A program made the translations under genes and the position numbers. A stretch of DNA of 54,788 bases, from the NCBI GenBank assembly GCA_030429665.1, contig JAUIEZ010000014.1, positions 1 through 54,788 of the forward strand, read 5' to 3'. The notes under the pieces are model-generated. The model did no database searches and was not told where the DNA came from. It worked only from the letters and a program-made list of their open reading frames with translations. The stretch comes from Gammaproteobacteria bacterium. GTDB lineage: Bacteria > Pseudomonadota > Gammaproteobacteria > Arenicellales > CAJQKF01. Of the stretch, positions 24,906-33,080 are shown in pieces (positions within the stretch are counted from its first letter, which is position 1; each line of letters opens with the position of its first letter).

Positions 24906-26294
24906 ATGAGAACGTTTTTCGTCAAATCGCCGGTCGACGGCGAAACCTACATCGAACGACCCTACGCCGGGCACGCGGACATCGACGCGGCGCTGGCAGC
25001 CGCCACCGGCGCGGGTGCCGGTTGGCGCGCGACGCCCGTGGAAGAGCGCGCCGCGCTGGTCGAACGCGCCGTGGACATCTTCGTGTCGCGCAAGGCGGAA
25101 CTGGCCGAGGAACTGACGTGGCAGATGGGTCGGCCGATCCGCTCCGCCCCCGGCGAGATCGCCGGCTTCGAGGAGCGCGCGCGCTACATGGCGTCGATTG
25201 CGCCGGCCGCGCTGGCCCCGGTGAAACCGGCAGCGAAACCCGGGTTCGATCGCTACATCCACCGCGAGCCGCTCGGCCAGGTATTCGTCATCGCGCCGTG
25301 GAACTATCCCTACCTGACCTCGGTCAACGCGGTGGTGCCGGCGCTGCTGGCCGGAAACACCGTGCTGCTCAAGCACTCCGCGCAGACGCCGCTGTGCGCC
25401 GAGCGCTTCGTGCAGGCGTTTCGCGAGGCGGGCCTGCCCGACGGCGTGTTCCAGTATTTGCACCTCGATCACGACGACACCGAACGCCTGATCAAGGCGC
25501 CCGAGATCGCCTTTGTCGCGTTCACCGGCTCGGTGCCCGGCGGGCGCATGGTGGAGCATGCCGCGGCCGGACTGTTCAAGGGCGTGGGGTTGGAGCTCGG
25601 CGGCAAGGACCCGGCCTACGTGCGCGCCGACGCCGACCTGCGTCAAGCGATCGATACGGTGGTCGACGGCGCCTACTTCAATTCGGGCCAGTCATGCTGC
25701 GGGATCGAGCGCATCTACGTGCACCGCGACGTCTACGACGACTTCGTCGAGGGCGCAGTGGCGCTGGTCAACGAATACCGGCTCGGCCCGCCCCAGGAGG
25801 AAGCCACCACGCTCGGGCCGCTGGTGCGCGCCGAGGCCGCCGAATTCGTGCGCGGGCAGATTGCCGAAGCGGTCGAACAGGGCGCGCTGGCCCACGTCGA
25901 CGCCGCCCGGTTCGAGCGGGACGCGCCCGGCACGCCGTACCTTGCGCCGCAATTGCTCACCAACGTTAATCATTCGATGCGGGTGATGACCGAGGAGAGC
26001 TTCGGACCGGTCGTGGGCGTGCAGCCGGTGTCGGGCGACGACGAGGCCGTCGAACTGATGAACGACAGCGAGTTCGGCCTGACCGCGAGCGTGTTCACGC
26101 AGGACGCGGACGCGGCGCGGCATATCGGCGAGCGCGTGAGCACCGGGACGTTTTTCATGAACCGCTGCGACTACCTGGACCCGGCCCTGGCCTGGACCGG
26201 CGTGCGCAACTCCGGGCGCGGATGCACGTTGTCGAGCATCGGTTTCGAGCAGCTCACGCGCCCCAAGTCGTTTCACCTGAAAACCAGCCTTTGA
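24906..26294 (+). CDS. Aldehyde dehydrogenase of the glutamylation operon
   Basis: A 462-residue NAD(P)-dependent aldehyde dehydrogenase. Landmarks are VFVIAPWNYPYLTSVNAVVP, FVAFTGSVPGGRMVEHA, the catalytic Glu in LELGGKDPAYVRAD and the nucleophile Cys in FNSGQSCCGIERIYV. It starts at 24906, 35 bp after the ligase stop. In the proposed pathway it oxidises the gamma-glutamyl-aminoaldehyde to the acid. It is a different branch from the aldehyde dehydrogenase at 14882-16321 (GQSCCGIER against GQSCNAPSR). Confidence 0.92.
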   Translation: MRTFFVKSPVDGETYIERPYAGHADIDAALAAATGAGAGWRATPVEERAALVERAVDIFVSRKAELAEELTWQMGRPIRSAPGEIAGFEERARYMASIAPAALAPVKPAAKPGFDRYIHREPLGQVFVIAPWNYPYLTSVNAVVPALLAGNTVLLKHSAQTPLCAERFVQAFREAGLPDGVFQYLHLDHDDTERLIKAPEIAFVAFTGSVPGGRMVEHAAAGLFKGVGLELGGKDPAYVRADADLRQAIDTVVDGAYFNSGQSCCGIERIYVHRDVYDDFVEGAVALVNEYRLGPPQEEATTLGPLVRAEAAEFVRGQIAEAVEQGALAHVDAARFERDAPGTPYLAPQLLTNVNHSMRVMTEESFGPVVGVQPVSGDDEAVELMNDSEFGLTASVFTQDADAARHIGERVSTGTFFMNRCDYLDPALAWTGVRNSGRGCTLSSIGFEQLTRPKSFHLKTSL

Positions 26295-26312
26295 GCTCGA
26301 GGTAGCCGATCA

Positions 26313-27467
26313 ATGAAGGCGAACTGGAACTACCCCACCGCCATCCGCGCCGGCGCCGGCCGCATTCGCGAACTGCCGGCGTGCTGCCGTGAGCTCGGCA
26401 TGCAGCGGCCGCTGTTGATTACCGACCCCGGGCTGAGGGCGCTGCCCATGGTCGATGCCGCGCTGGCCGATTGCCGCGAGGCCGGACTGGGCGCGGACGT
26501 CTTCAGCGACGTCAAGCCCAACCCGACCGGCGACAACGTGGAGGCCGGCAACGCGGTGTTCCGCGAGGGCGACCATGACGGCGTGATCGCCTTCGGCGGC
26601 GGCAGCGCGCTGGACGCCGCCAAGGCGGTGGCGCTGATGGCGAAGCAGGCGGTGTCGGTATTCGACCTCGAGGACGTGGGCGACAACTTCCTGCGCGCCG
26701 ATCCCGCGCGAATCGCGCCCGTCGTCGCGGTGCCGACTACGGCGGGTACCGGTTCCGAGGTTGGACGCGCCTCGGTCATCGTCGACGAGACGGTGCACGT
26801 GAAAAAGATCATCTTCCATCCGCACATGCTGCCGCGCATCGTCATTCTCGATCCCGAACTGACCATCGGCCTGCCGGCCTGGCTGACCGCCGCGACCGGT
26901 ATGGACGCCCTGTCGCACAACCTCGAGGCATTGTGCTCGCCGGCGTATCACCCCATGGCCGAGGGCATCGGCATGGAGGGCGCCCGACTGGTGCACGAAT
27001 ACCTGGCGCGCGCGGTCGCCGACGGGGGCGACATCGAGGCCCGCATGCAGATGCTGGTGGCATCGAGCATGGGTGCCACGGCTTTTCAGCGCGGCCTCGG
27101 CGCCATGCACGCGCTGGCGCATCCGCTCGGCGCGCTCTACGACGCCCATCACGGCACCTTGAACGCCATCCTGATGCCCTACGTGTTACGCGCCAATGCC
27201 GATGCCATCGCGCCGGTCGGCGACAGGCTGGCGCGTTACCTCGGCCTGCCGTCGGCGGGCCTGGACGGCGTCATCGACTGGGTGCTTTCGATGCGGGAGG
27301 GCATCGGCATCGCCCACACGCTGGCGGACATCGGCATCGACGACGCGCGCGCCGACGAGATCGGTCCCATGGCGGTGGCCGATCCGTCCGCGGGAACCAA
27401 CCCCATTGCCTACGACGCTGGTCAGTACGCGACGATACTCGGCAATGCGGTGCATGGCCGCCTGTAG
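26313..27467 (+). CDS. Iron-containing alcohol dehydrogenase
   Basis: A 384-residue group III (Fe-type) alcohol dehydrogenase. The NAD-binding part has GGGSALDAAKAVALM and VPTTAGTGSEVGRASV. The metal ligands lie in ATGMDALSHNLEAL (Asp and His), GAMHALAHPLGA (His) and YDAHHGTLNAIL (His). It follows the aldehyde dehydrogenase by 18 bp. Its presence is what separates this cluster from the putrescine (Puu) pathway, where the oxidation step is an amine oxidase: an alcohol dehydrogenase implies a hydroxyl-bearing amine. Confidence 0.93.
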   Translation: MKANWNYPTAIRAGAGRIRELPACCRELGMQRPLLITDPGLRALPMVDAALADCREAGLGADVFSDVKPNPTGDNVEAGNAVFREGDHDGVIAFGGGSALDAAKAVALMAKQAVSVFDLEDVGDNFLRADPARIAPVVAVPTTAGTGSEVGRASVIVDETVHVKKIIFHPHMLPRIVILDPELTIGLPAWLTAATGMDALSHNLEALCSPAYHPMAEGIGMEGARLVHEYLARAVADGGDIEARMQMLVASSMGATAFQRGLGAMHALAHPLGALYDAHHGTLNAILMPYVLRANADAIAPVGDRLARYLGLPSAGLDGVIDWVLSMREGIGIAHTLADIGIDDARADEIGPMAVADPSAGTNPIAYDAGQYATILGNAVHGRL

Positions 27468-27488
27468 CCACGAAAGGGGAGTTTCGAC

Positions 27489-28241
27489 ATGAAGATCGGC
27501 ATACTGCAATGTGATCGCGTGCGCGAGGCGTTGCGTGAACAGGGTTTCAATGACTATCCCGACATGTTCATGGAGCGTCTTCGCGCCGTGGACCCCGATC
27601 TCGATTTCGCCGTGTACCGTTGCCTGGACGGAGAGTTTCCCCCCGACCCGGCCGCGTGCGACGCCTACCTGTGCACCGGTTCGCGTTTCTCGGTTCTCGA
27701 TCCCGACGAATGGATTCGCGAGCTCGAGCGTTTCGTGGTCACCCTGGTTGAGGCGCGCATTCCGTACATCGGCATCTGTTTCGGCCACCAGGTGCTGGCC
27801 AAGGCGCTGGGCGGGACCGTGGAGCGGGCCGCGGTCGGCTGGGGCGTGGGCGTTTCGGAGAACGTCATCGACGAGCCGCAGCCATGGATGGAAGACGACG
27901 TGTTGCGCGACGTCAACCTGGTCGTTTCACACCAGGACCAGGTGACGCGGGTGCCCGACGGCATGGCCGTACTGGGCGGCAGCGACTTTTGTCCGAATTA
28001 TTTCTGCGCCGTCGGTTCGCATGCGTTGAGCATCCAGGGCCACCCGGAGTTCAGCCTGGCGTTCACGCGCGCTCTGATGGACATACGTCGCGGGATCATC
28101 GACGACGCGGTGCTCGACAAGGGGGTCGAGTCGCTGCAGCGACGGGTCGACGACGACGCGGTGTTTCGCTGGATGGTGAATTTCTATCGCCAGGCGCTCG
28201 CGTCGCGCGAACCCGAACCGGTTCGCGCGACGCCGCGCTAG
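27489..28241 (+). CDS. Class I glutamine amidotransferase, probable gamma-glutamylamide hydrolase
   Basis: A 250-residue stand-alone class I amidotransferase domain. The nucleophile Cys97 is in YIGICFGHQVLAKALGG, and His185 and Glu187 in SIQGHPEF complete the triad. No synthetase domain is attached. In an operon with a gamma-glutamylating ligase, such proteins (compare PuuD) hydrolyse the gamma-glutamyl amide to release glutamate and the oxidised product. It starts 21 bp after the alcohol dehydrogenase and is the last gene of the operon, 26 bp from the convergent LEA-like gene. Confidence 0.9.
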   Translation: MKIGILQCDRVREALREQGFNDYPDMFMERLRAVDPDLDFAVYRCLDGEFPPDPAACDAYLCTGSRFSVLDPDEWIRELERFVVTLVEARIPYIGICFGHQVLAKALGGTVERAAVGWGVGVSENVIDEPQPWMEDDVLRDVNLVVSHQDQVTRVPDGMAVLGGSDFCPNYFCAVGSHALSIQGHPEFSLAFTRALMDIRRGIIDDAVLDKGVESLQRRVDDDAVFRWMVNFYRQALASREPEPVRATPR

Positions 28242-28267
28242 CGGCACCGCGCGATTCGGCGGTCGGT

Positions 28268-28741
28268 TTACTCCGGGGCCGCTTCCGACGCAGCGTCGAT
28301 TGCGGCCGTGCCGTCCGCCTCGCTCTCGCCCTCGGAGACGTAGGCTTCCTTGGCGGCTTCGTAGCCCGCCTTGGTGGCCGCACCGACCTTGGCGGCGGTC
28401 TTCTTGGTGGCGTCCACGGCCTTGCCGGACACCTCCTTGGTCTTGTCCCAGGCCTCCCCCGAGACATCCTTGGTGCCTTCCCACACGTCGCCGGACACTT
28501 CCTTGGTCTTGTCCCAACCCTTCTTGGCGGTATCGGCGCCCGCCTCCATCAGCTCCTTGCTCTTTTCCACGATGGTCTCCATGGTGGACGGCTCCGCGCC
28601 GGTTCCCTCCGCGGCACCCGTGACGACCTCTTCGGCGACCACTGCGCCGGTCTGTTCGCCGTCCTGCTGCGCCGCGAGCGGCACGGCGGCCGCGAGCAGA
28701 AAAAGACCGACGATCGATGCGTTGCGTTTGACTTGATTCAT
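28268..28741 (-). CDS. Exported LEA-like/apolipoprotein-like repeat protein
   Basis: A 157-residue secreted protein with a signal peptide ending at PLAAQ. The mature protein is acidic at both ends. In the middle it carries tandem amphipathic repeats of the form W-(D/E)-x-T-K-(E/D)-V-S-G, for example WDKTKEVSGDVWEGTKDVSG and EAWDKTKEVSGKAVDATKK, about 11 residues per unit. This periodicity resembles group 3 LEA proteins and apolipophorin-like helices, which are disordered until bound to membranes or dried. Alternatives are a periplasmic spacer or a DUF883-like protein. The ATG at 28741 has a GAGG ribosome-binding site but lies inside a perfect FNR-type palindrome. Confidence 0.75.
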   Translation of the reverse strand: MNQVKRNASIVGLFLLAAAVPLAAQQDGEQTGAVVAEEVVTGAAEGTGAEPSTMETIVEKSKELMEAGADTAKKGWDKTKEVSGDVWEGTKDVSGEAWDKTKEVSGKAVDATKKTAAKVGAATKAGYEAAKEAYVSEGESEADGTAAIDAASEAAPE

Positions 28742-28746
28742 ATCAA
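28733..28746. promoter_or_regulatory. Perfect FNR/ANR-consensus palindrome over the LEA-like start codon
   Basis: TTGAT-TCAT-ATCAA matches the FNR/ANR consensus TTGAT-N4-ATCAA exactly. It covers the start codon of the LEA-like gene on the minus strand and is about 177 bp upstream of the hemC ATG on the plus strand. For the LEA-like gene it could only block initiation. For hemC it is farther than a class II site, and I see no matching -10. A chance match cannot be excluded. Confidence 0.4.
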
Positions 28747-28916
28747 TCCTCTTGCGATATCGAAGTTTCCTGTTGGCCGGGCCAGCCCTGGCCGCGAAGT
28801 CGACGACGAATTGCGCCTTGAGCGGGACCGGCTCGGATTGCTAGAGTTCGGCGCTCCCGCGACAATGCGTCATCCAGGTCGGGGACTCATCCTGCCCATT
28901 GCTTGCTGAACGACTC

Positions 28917-29843
28917 ATGAACTCCATCCGCATCGGTACCCGCCGCAGTCAACTGGCCTTATGGCAGGCCCAATTCGTCGCCGACGCGCTGAAAGCGCAC
29001 CACCGCGACCTCGAGGTCGAGATGGTCGGCATCACCAGCGCGGGGGACAAGACGCTCGACGTCCCGCTGGCAAAGGTGGGTGGCAAGGGCCTGTTTCTCA
29101 AGGAGCTCGAAGAGGCGTTGCTCGATGAACGCGTCGACATCGCCGTGCACTCGATGAAGGATGTCACGGTGACGCTCCCGGACGGCTTGCATATACCGGT
29201 CGTTTGCGTGCGCGCGGACCCGCGGGACGCCTTCGTTTCCAACGACTTCGCTCATCTCGACGAAATGCCCGCGGGCGCCCGCGTGGGCAGCTGCAGCTTG
29301 CGCCGGCAGTGCATCCTGCGCGCACGGTATCCCCACCTGGTGGTGGAAAACCTGCGCGGCAACGTCAACACGCGCCTCGCCCGGCTCGATAACGGCGATT
29401 TCGACGCCCTGATCCTCGCCTGCGCCGGATTGCAGCGCCTGGGGATGGCCGAGCGCATCCGCGCCGCTCTCGATCCCGCCGAGTTCCTGCCGGCGGTAGG
29501 GCAGGGCGCGGTGGGTATCGAGTGCCGCTCGGACGATGAACGAGTGGGGCAGTTGCTCGCACCCCTGGCCCACCGCGAAACGACGCTGCGCGTGTCGGCC
29601 GAGCGGGCGGTCAACGCGGCCCTCGAAGGCGGGTGTCACGTGCCGCTGGCGGCCTACGCGGTGCTGGACGGCGAGGAGCTATGGCTGCGCGCGATGGTCG
29701 GGGAGCCGGACGGCTCGAACGTGCTCGTCGCCGAAGGTCGCGGCGCGGCCGATGAAGGCGAAGCGCTTGGCCGGCGCGTCGCCTCGGACCTGCGCGAACA
29801 AGGCGCGGGCGATATTCTCTCCCGGGTGTTCGCCGCGCCGTGA
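28917..29843 (+). CDS. hemC: Hydroxymethylbilane synthase (porphobilinogen deaminase)
   Basis: A 308-residue enzyme that joins four porphobilinogens into hydroxymethylbilane for tetrapyrrole synthesis. The dipyrromethane cofactor attaches at Cys240 in [13 protein letters not shown] (Cys242 in E. coli). The active-site residues lie in [22 protein letters not shown] and [17 protein letters not shown] chose the ATG at 28917 ([19 protein letters not shown]). It is the first gene of hemC-hemD-hemX-hemY. Confidence 0.98.
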   Translation: MNSIRIGTRRSQLALWQAQFVADALKAHHRDLEVEMVGITSAGDKTLDVPLAKVGGKGLFLKELEEALLDERVDIAVHSMKDVTVTLPDGLHIPVVCVRADPRDAFVSNDFAHLDEMPAGARVGSCSLRRQCILRARYPHLVVENLRGNVNTRLARLDNGDFDALILACAGLQRLGMAERIRAALDPAEFLPAVGQGAVGIECRSDDERVGQLLAPLAHRETTLRVSAERAVNAALEGGCHVPLAAYAVLDGEELWLRAMVGEPDGSNVLVAEGRGAADEGEALGRRVASDLREQGAGDILSRVFAAP

Positions 29844-29921
29844 CCGGGGTCACGCGCGCGAATCGTTTCCTCAATCGCTCCGCATGGAATCCGACTCCCG
29901 GCGCCACCGGCGCCAAGCGAC

Positions 29922-30728
29922 ATGAAAGACGTCGATGATCTGAAGGGCGTAAGCGTATTGCTCACCCGGCCCCGCGGCCGCGGCGAGAGCTTGTGTCGCG
30001 CCATCGCCGCGCGTGGCGGCGCGTTTGAACCGCTGCCGCTGGTGGACATCGAGCCGGCCCGCGTCGACGGCCCGCTGGCCGAGGTGATCGACGACATCGC
30101 GCTCGCCGACATCGTGATTTTCGTCAGCGTCAACGCCGTGGAGCACGGGTTGGCGCTGATGAGACAACGCGATGCGCGGTTTGCGCCCGGCGTCTCGGTT
30201 GCTGCCGTGGGACGCGCCAGCGCCGAGGCGCTGGCGCGTCACGGCGTTGGCGGCGCGGTTTATCCTCCGGGCCGGTCGAACAGCGAAGAACTGCTAGAAT
30301 GCGAGATTCTGAAGCGACCGGCCGGGCGCCGCGTGGTGATCTTTCGCGGCCAGGACGGGCGGGAGCTGATCGCCGACACGCTCGTCGCGCGCGGCGCCGA
30401 TGTACGCTACGCCTCGGTCTACCGTCGCGAGCCGGCGCGCATCGATGCGACACCGATCGTGACTCGCTGGCTCGAGGCGCCCCGCCCGGTGCTGGTGCTG
30501 ACCAGCGAGGGTACCGCTCGCCTTCTGCTGGCGCGCCTGCCGGCCTCGGTCGGCGAAGCGCTGCAGCGGATGCCGGTGGTCGTTTTGAGCGATCGACTGG
30601 CGCGGTATTGCCGCGATGACGGGTGGCGCGGACCGATCGTCACCAGTCAATCCACCCGTGACGAGGACCTGCTGGCCTGCGTGGCCCGCGTTTCCACAAC
30701 CAGTAATCAGCTAGACACCGATGAGTAA
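29922..30728 (+). CDS. hemD: Uroporphyrinogen-III synthase
   Basis: A 268-residue two-domain enzyme that closes and inverts ring D of hydroxymethylbilane to make uroporphyrinogen III. The family is poorly conserved; recognisable parts are VSVLLTRPRGRGESLCRAI, IVIFVSVNAVEHGL, AVGRASAEALARHGV, RVVIFRGQDGRELIADTLVA and VLVLTSEGTARLLL. Its position after hemC and before hemX settles the call. The stop overlaps the hemX start by 8 bp. Confidence 0.92.
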   Translation: MKDVDDLKGVSVLLTRPRGRGESLCRAIAARGGAFEPLPLVDIEPARVDGPLAEVIDDIALADIVIFVSVNAVEHGLALMRQRDARFAPGVSVAAVGRASAEALARHGVGGAVYPPGRSNSEELLECEILKRPAGRRVVIFRGQDGRELIADTLVARGADVRYASVYRREPARIDATPIVTRWLEAPRPVLVLTSEGTARLLLARLPASVGEALQRMPVVVLSDRLARYCRDDGWRGPIVTSQSTRDEDLLACVARVSTTSNQLDTDE

Positions 30729-31845
30729 CGAATCCCCCGACACCGCGCGGAACGAATCGCCCGCACCGGGCGCGCCGCGACTTGCGCCCGCCACGTGGCT
30801 GGCGCTGGCCGCCCTGGTGGTTGCCGTGCTGGCGGCGGGCGCCGCCGGCTATGCCTGGTACCAGTCGGCGGTGACCGCGCGGCTGGAGTCGGTGGACCAG
30901 CGCAACCTGGTTCAGCGCGTTGCCGGCGAGTTCGACGAGATCAAGCAGGCACAAGGGCAGTTCGAGCAGCGCTTCGACGCCCTGGGCGAGCGGCTCGCCG
31001 CGCTGCAGTCGCAGACCGACGCGGCGCTGGCGGCGGCGTCGCGCGAAAGGACGGAGGCCATCGAGGCACTACGCGGCGAAGTCGATCTGCTTTCCACCTC
31101 GGTCGAGCAGGTATACACCGATCTGGGCCGCTCGGTGGATACCTGGATGCTCGAGGAGGCGGAGCAGTTGCTGCTGCTGGCCAACCAGCGGCTGGCGCTC
31201 GTTCACGACGCCGCGCTGGCATCCACGGCACTGCGCCTGGCCGACGCCAAGCTGGCCGAGATTGGCGACCCGCGGCTGACCCCGGTGCGCGAGCGGATCG
31301 CCGAAGAGTTGGCCGTGCTCGGCGCCATGCCGCGGCTCGACGTGTCCGGCGCCGCCCTGCGCCTTGCCGCTCTCATGGAAGAGGTGCCGGGCATGGCGCT
31401 CGCCCAGGATCTGCAGCGGCCCGAATGGCAAAGCGGCGAGGCGCCGCCGGACGCCGAGGCGGACGGTTCGGCCGGCACGATGGAACGCTTTGCGCGCGAG
31501 GTTCTCGACGATCTCGGCAATCTCGTGCGGGTGCGCCGGGTGGACGAGGCGCGATTGCCGAAGCTGACGCCGGTGCAACGATTTCTCGTTCACGAGAACC
31601 TGCGCCTGCAGCTCTCGGGCGCGCAATACGCGCTGTTGCGCGGCGACGGTGAACTGTTTCGCGCAAACCTCGACGCCGCGCGGCAGTGGGCAGGGCGCTA
31701 TCTCGACGTTGGCGCCGAACCGGTACGCAGTCTGCTCGACGCCATCGACGAGATGAGCGCGCTTCCGGTGGACCGGGAAACCCCGTCCATCGCCGGTTCG
31801 CTCGAAGCGCTGCGCGCCGTGATGCTGGAGCGCGCCTCGAAGTGA
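30721..31845 (+). CDS. hemX: HemX membrane protein
   Basis: A 374-residue inner-membrane protein: a short N-terminal Pro/Ala-rich cytoplasmic tail, one membrane helix (WLALAALVVAVLAAGAAGY, about residues 23-41), then a periplasmic coiled coil (about 50-140) and the HemX domain (WMLEEAEQLLLLANQRLALV). It was once annotated as a uroporphyrinogen methylase, but its function in Gammaproteobacteria is not established. It is coupled to hemD by an 8-bp overlap and to hemY by a 4-bp GTGA overlap. Confidence 0.93.
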   Translation: MSNESPDTARNESPAPGAPRLAPATWLALAALVVAVLAAGAAGYAWYQSAVTARLESVDQRNLVQRVAGEFDEIKQAQGQFEQRFDALGERLAALQSQTDAALAAASRERTEAIEALRGEVDLLSTSVEQVYTDLGRSVDTWMLEEAEQLLLLANQRLALVHDAALASTALRLADAKLAEIGDPRLTPVRERIAEELAVLGAMPRLDVSGAALRLAALMEEVPGMALAQDLQRPEWQSGEAPPDAEADGSAGTMERFAREVLDDLGNLVRVRRVDEARLPKLTPVQRFLVHENLRLQLSGAQYALLRGDGELFRANLDAARQWAGRYLDVGAEPVRSLLDAIDEMSALPVDRETPSIAGSLEALRAVMLERASK

Positions 31846-33080
31846 ACACGCTGATTTTCGTTCTTGCCAGTTTCGCGGTCGCCCTGGTCCTGGGGCTGGT
31901 GGCCATGGACGATCCCGGCTACGTGCTGATCTCGCGGATTCCCTACGAGATCGAGATCTCCCTGGCGTTGTTCGTGTTGCTGCTGGTGCTGGTGTTTACC
32001 GGCCTGTACCTGCTGGTGCGATTCCTGTTGAGGGCGGCGGCGACGCGCCGCGACCTGGCGCGCTGGCAGGCGGAGCGCAACCGGTTGCGTGCCGGACGCG
32101 ACGTGCTGCACGGTTATGCGCGGCTTATCGAAGGCGATTTCTCCCAGGCCGAACGCGACCTGACCATGCGCCTCGCTCACAGCGACACGCCGTTGCTCAA
32201 CCACCTGGGCGCGGCCTACGCGGCGCAGCAGCAGGGCGATTACGCCCGCCGCGACGCCTACCTCGACGCGGCGGCCGCGGCGGGGAGAAAATTCAAGGAC
32301 GCGGTGTCGCTTACCCGCGCGCGCCTGCAATACCAGGCCGGTCAGATCGCCGATGCGCGCGCCACGATCGATGCCATGCCCGCCGGGCTGAGAAGACGCT
32401 CCACGGTGCAGCGCATGGAAGCGGAGGTGCTCCGGGCGCAGGAGGATTTCTCCTCGCTCGAGAAGCGGCTTTCGTACTATCGGCGCCACGGCGCCTTCAG
32501 TCGTGAAGAACTCGCCGACCTCGAATCCCAGACCTACGGGCGCGTATTGCGTCTCGGGTCACCGCCGCCGGAAAACGTCAACGAGCTGACACGTGCCTAC
32601 TCTTCGTTGCCCGAGTCCACCCGTCACGAGGACGAGACGGTGGCGGCCTATGCGGCCAAGCTGGTCGAGGGAGGGCAGGTGAAGCGCGCTGCCGACGTCA
32701 TTCGAACCGAGCAGCATCATCACTGGCATTCCGCGCTGGTGACGCAGTTCGCGGAACTGGATATCGACGACGCCGAGAAACTTCGGCAGATGCTGGTGTG
32801 GCTGGAAAAGCACCCCGACGACCCGAGACTTCTATTTCACGTGGCGCATCTCAAGCGGGCGGCGGGCGAGGATGAATCGGCCCAGGAACTGTACGCGCGG
32901 GCGATTCGTCATGGCGCCGGCGGGCGCGCCTACCTGGAACTTGGCGAGTTGCTCGAACGTACCGGGGAAAGCGCCGAGGCGATGCGCTGCTACAAGCGCG
33001 GCCTGCAGGTAGGCGGCGCGCGCGAGGCGCACGCGCCGGCGGCCGATCAATCGTCCACGGCGAACTCGAAGGAGTCGTAG
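31842..33080 (+). CDS. hemY: HemY-family membrane TPR protein
   Basis: A 412-residue protein with two N-terminal membrane helices (LIFVLASFAVALVLGLV and ISLALFVLLLVLVFTGLYLL) followed by the HemY_N domain (RLIEGDFSQAERDLTMRLA) and TPR-like repeats (AYLELGELLERTGESAEAMR). It is the gammaproteobacterial HemY, unrelated to protoporphyrinogen oxidase. The GTG start at 31842 overlaps the hemX stop. The last 34 bp overlap the convergent reductase gene. Confidence 0.93.
   Translation: MNTLIFVLASFAVALVLGLVAMDDPGYVLISRIPYEIEISLALFVLLLVLVFTGLYLLVRFLLRAAATRRDLARWQAERNRLRAGRDVLHGYARLIEGDFSQAERDLTMRLAHSDTPLLNHLGAAYAAQQQGDYARRDAYLDAAAAAGRKFKDAVSLTRARLQYQAGQIADARATIDAMPAGLRRRSTVQRMEAEVLRAQEDFSSLEKRLSYYRRHGAFSREELADLESQTYGRVLRLGSPPPENVNELTRAYSSLPESTRHEDETVAAYAAKLVEGGQVKRAADVIRTEQHHHWHSALVTQFAELDIDDAEKLRQMLVWLEKHPDDPRLLFHVAHLKRAAGEDESAQELYARAIRHGAGGRAYLELGELLERTGESAEAMRCYKRGLQVGGAREAHAPAADQSSTANSKES

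Noticed and set aside
28778-28800. GGCCAGCCCTGGCC palindrome in the hemC leader as an operator
   Set aside because: GC-only palindromes of this length are common in such DNA, and nothing else supports it.
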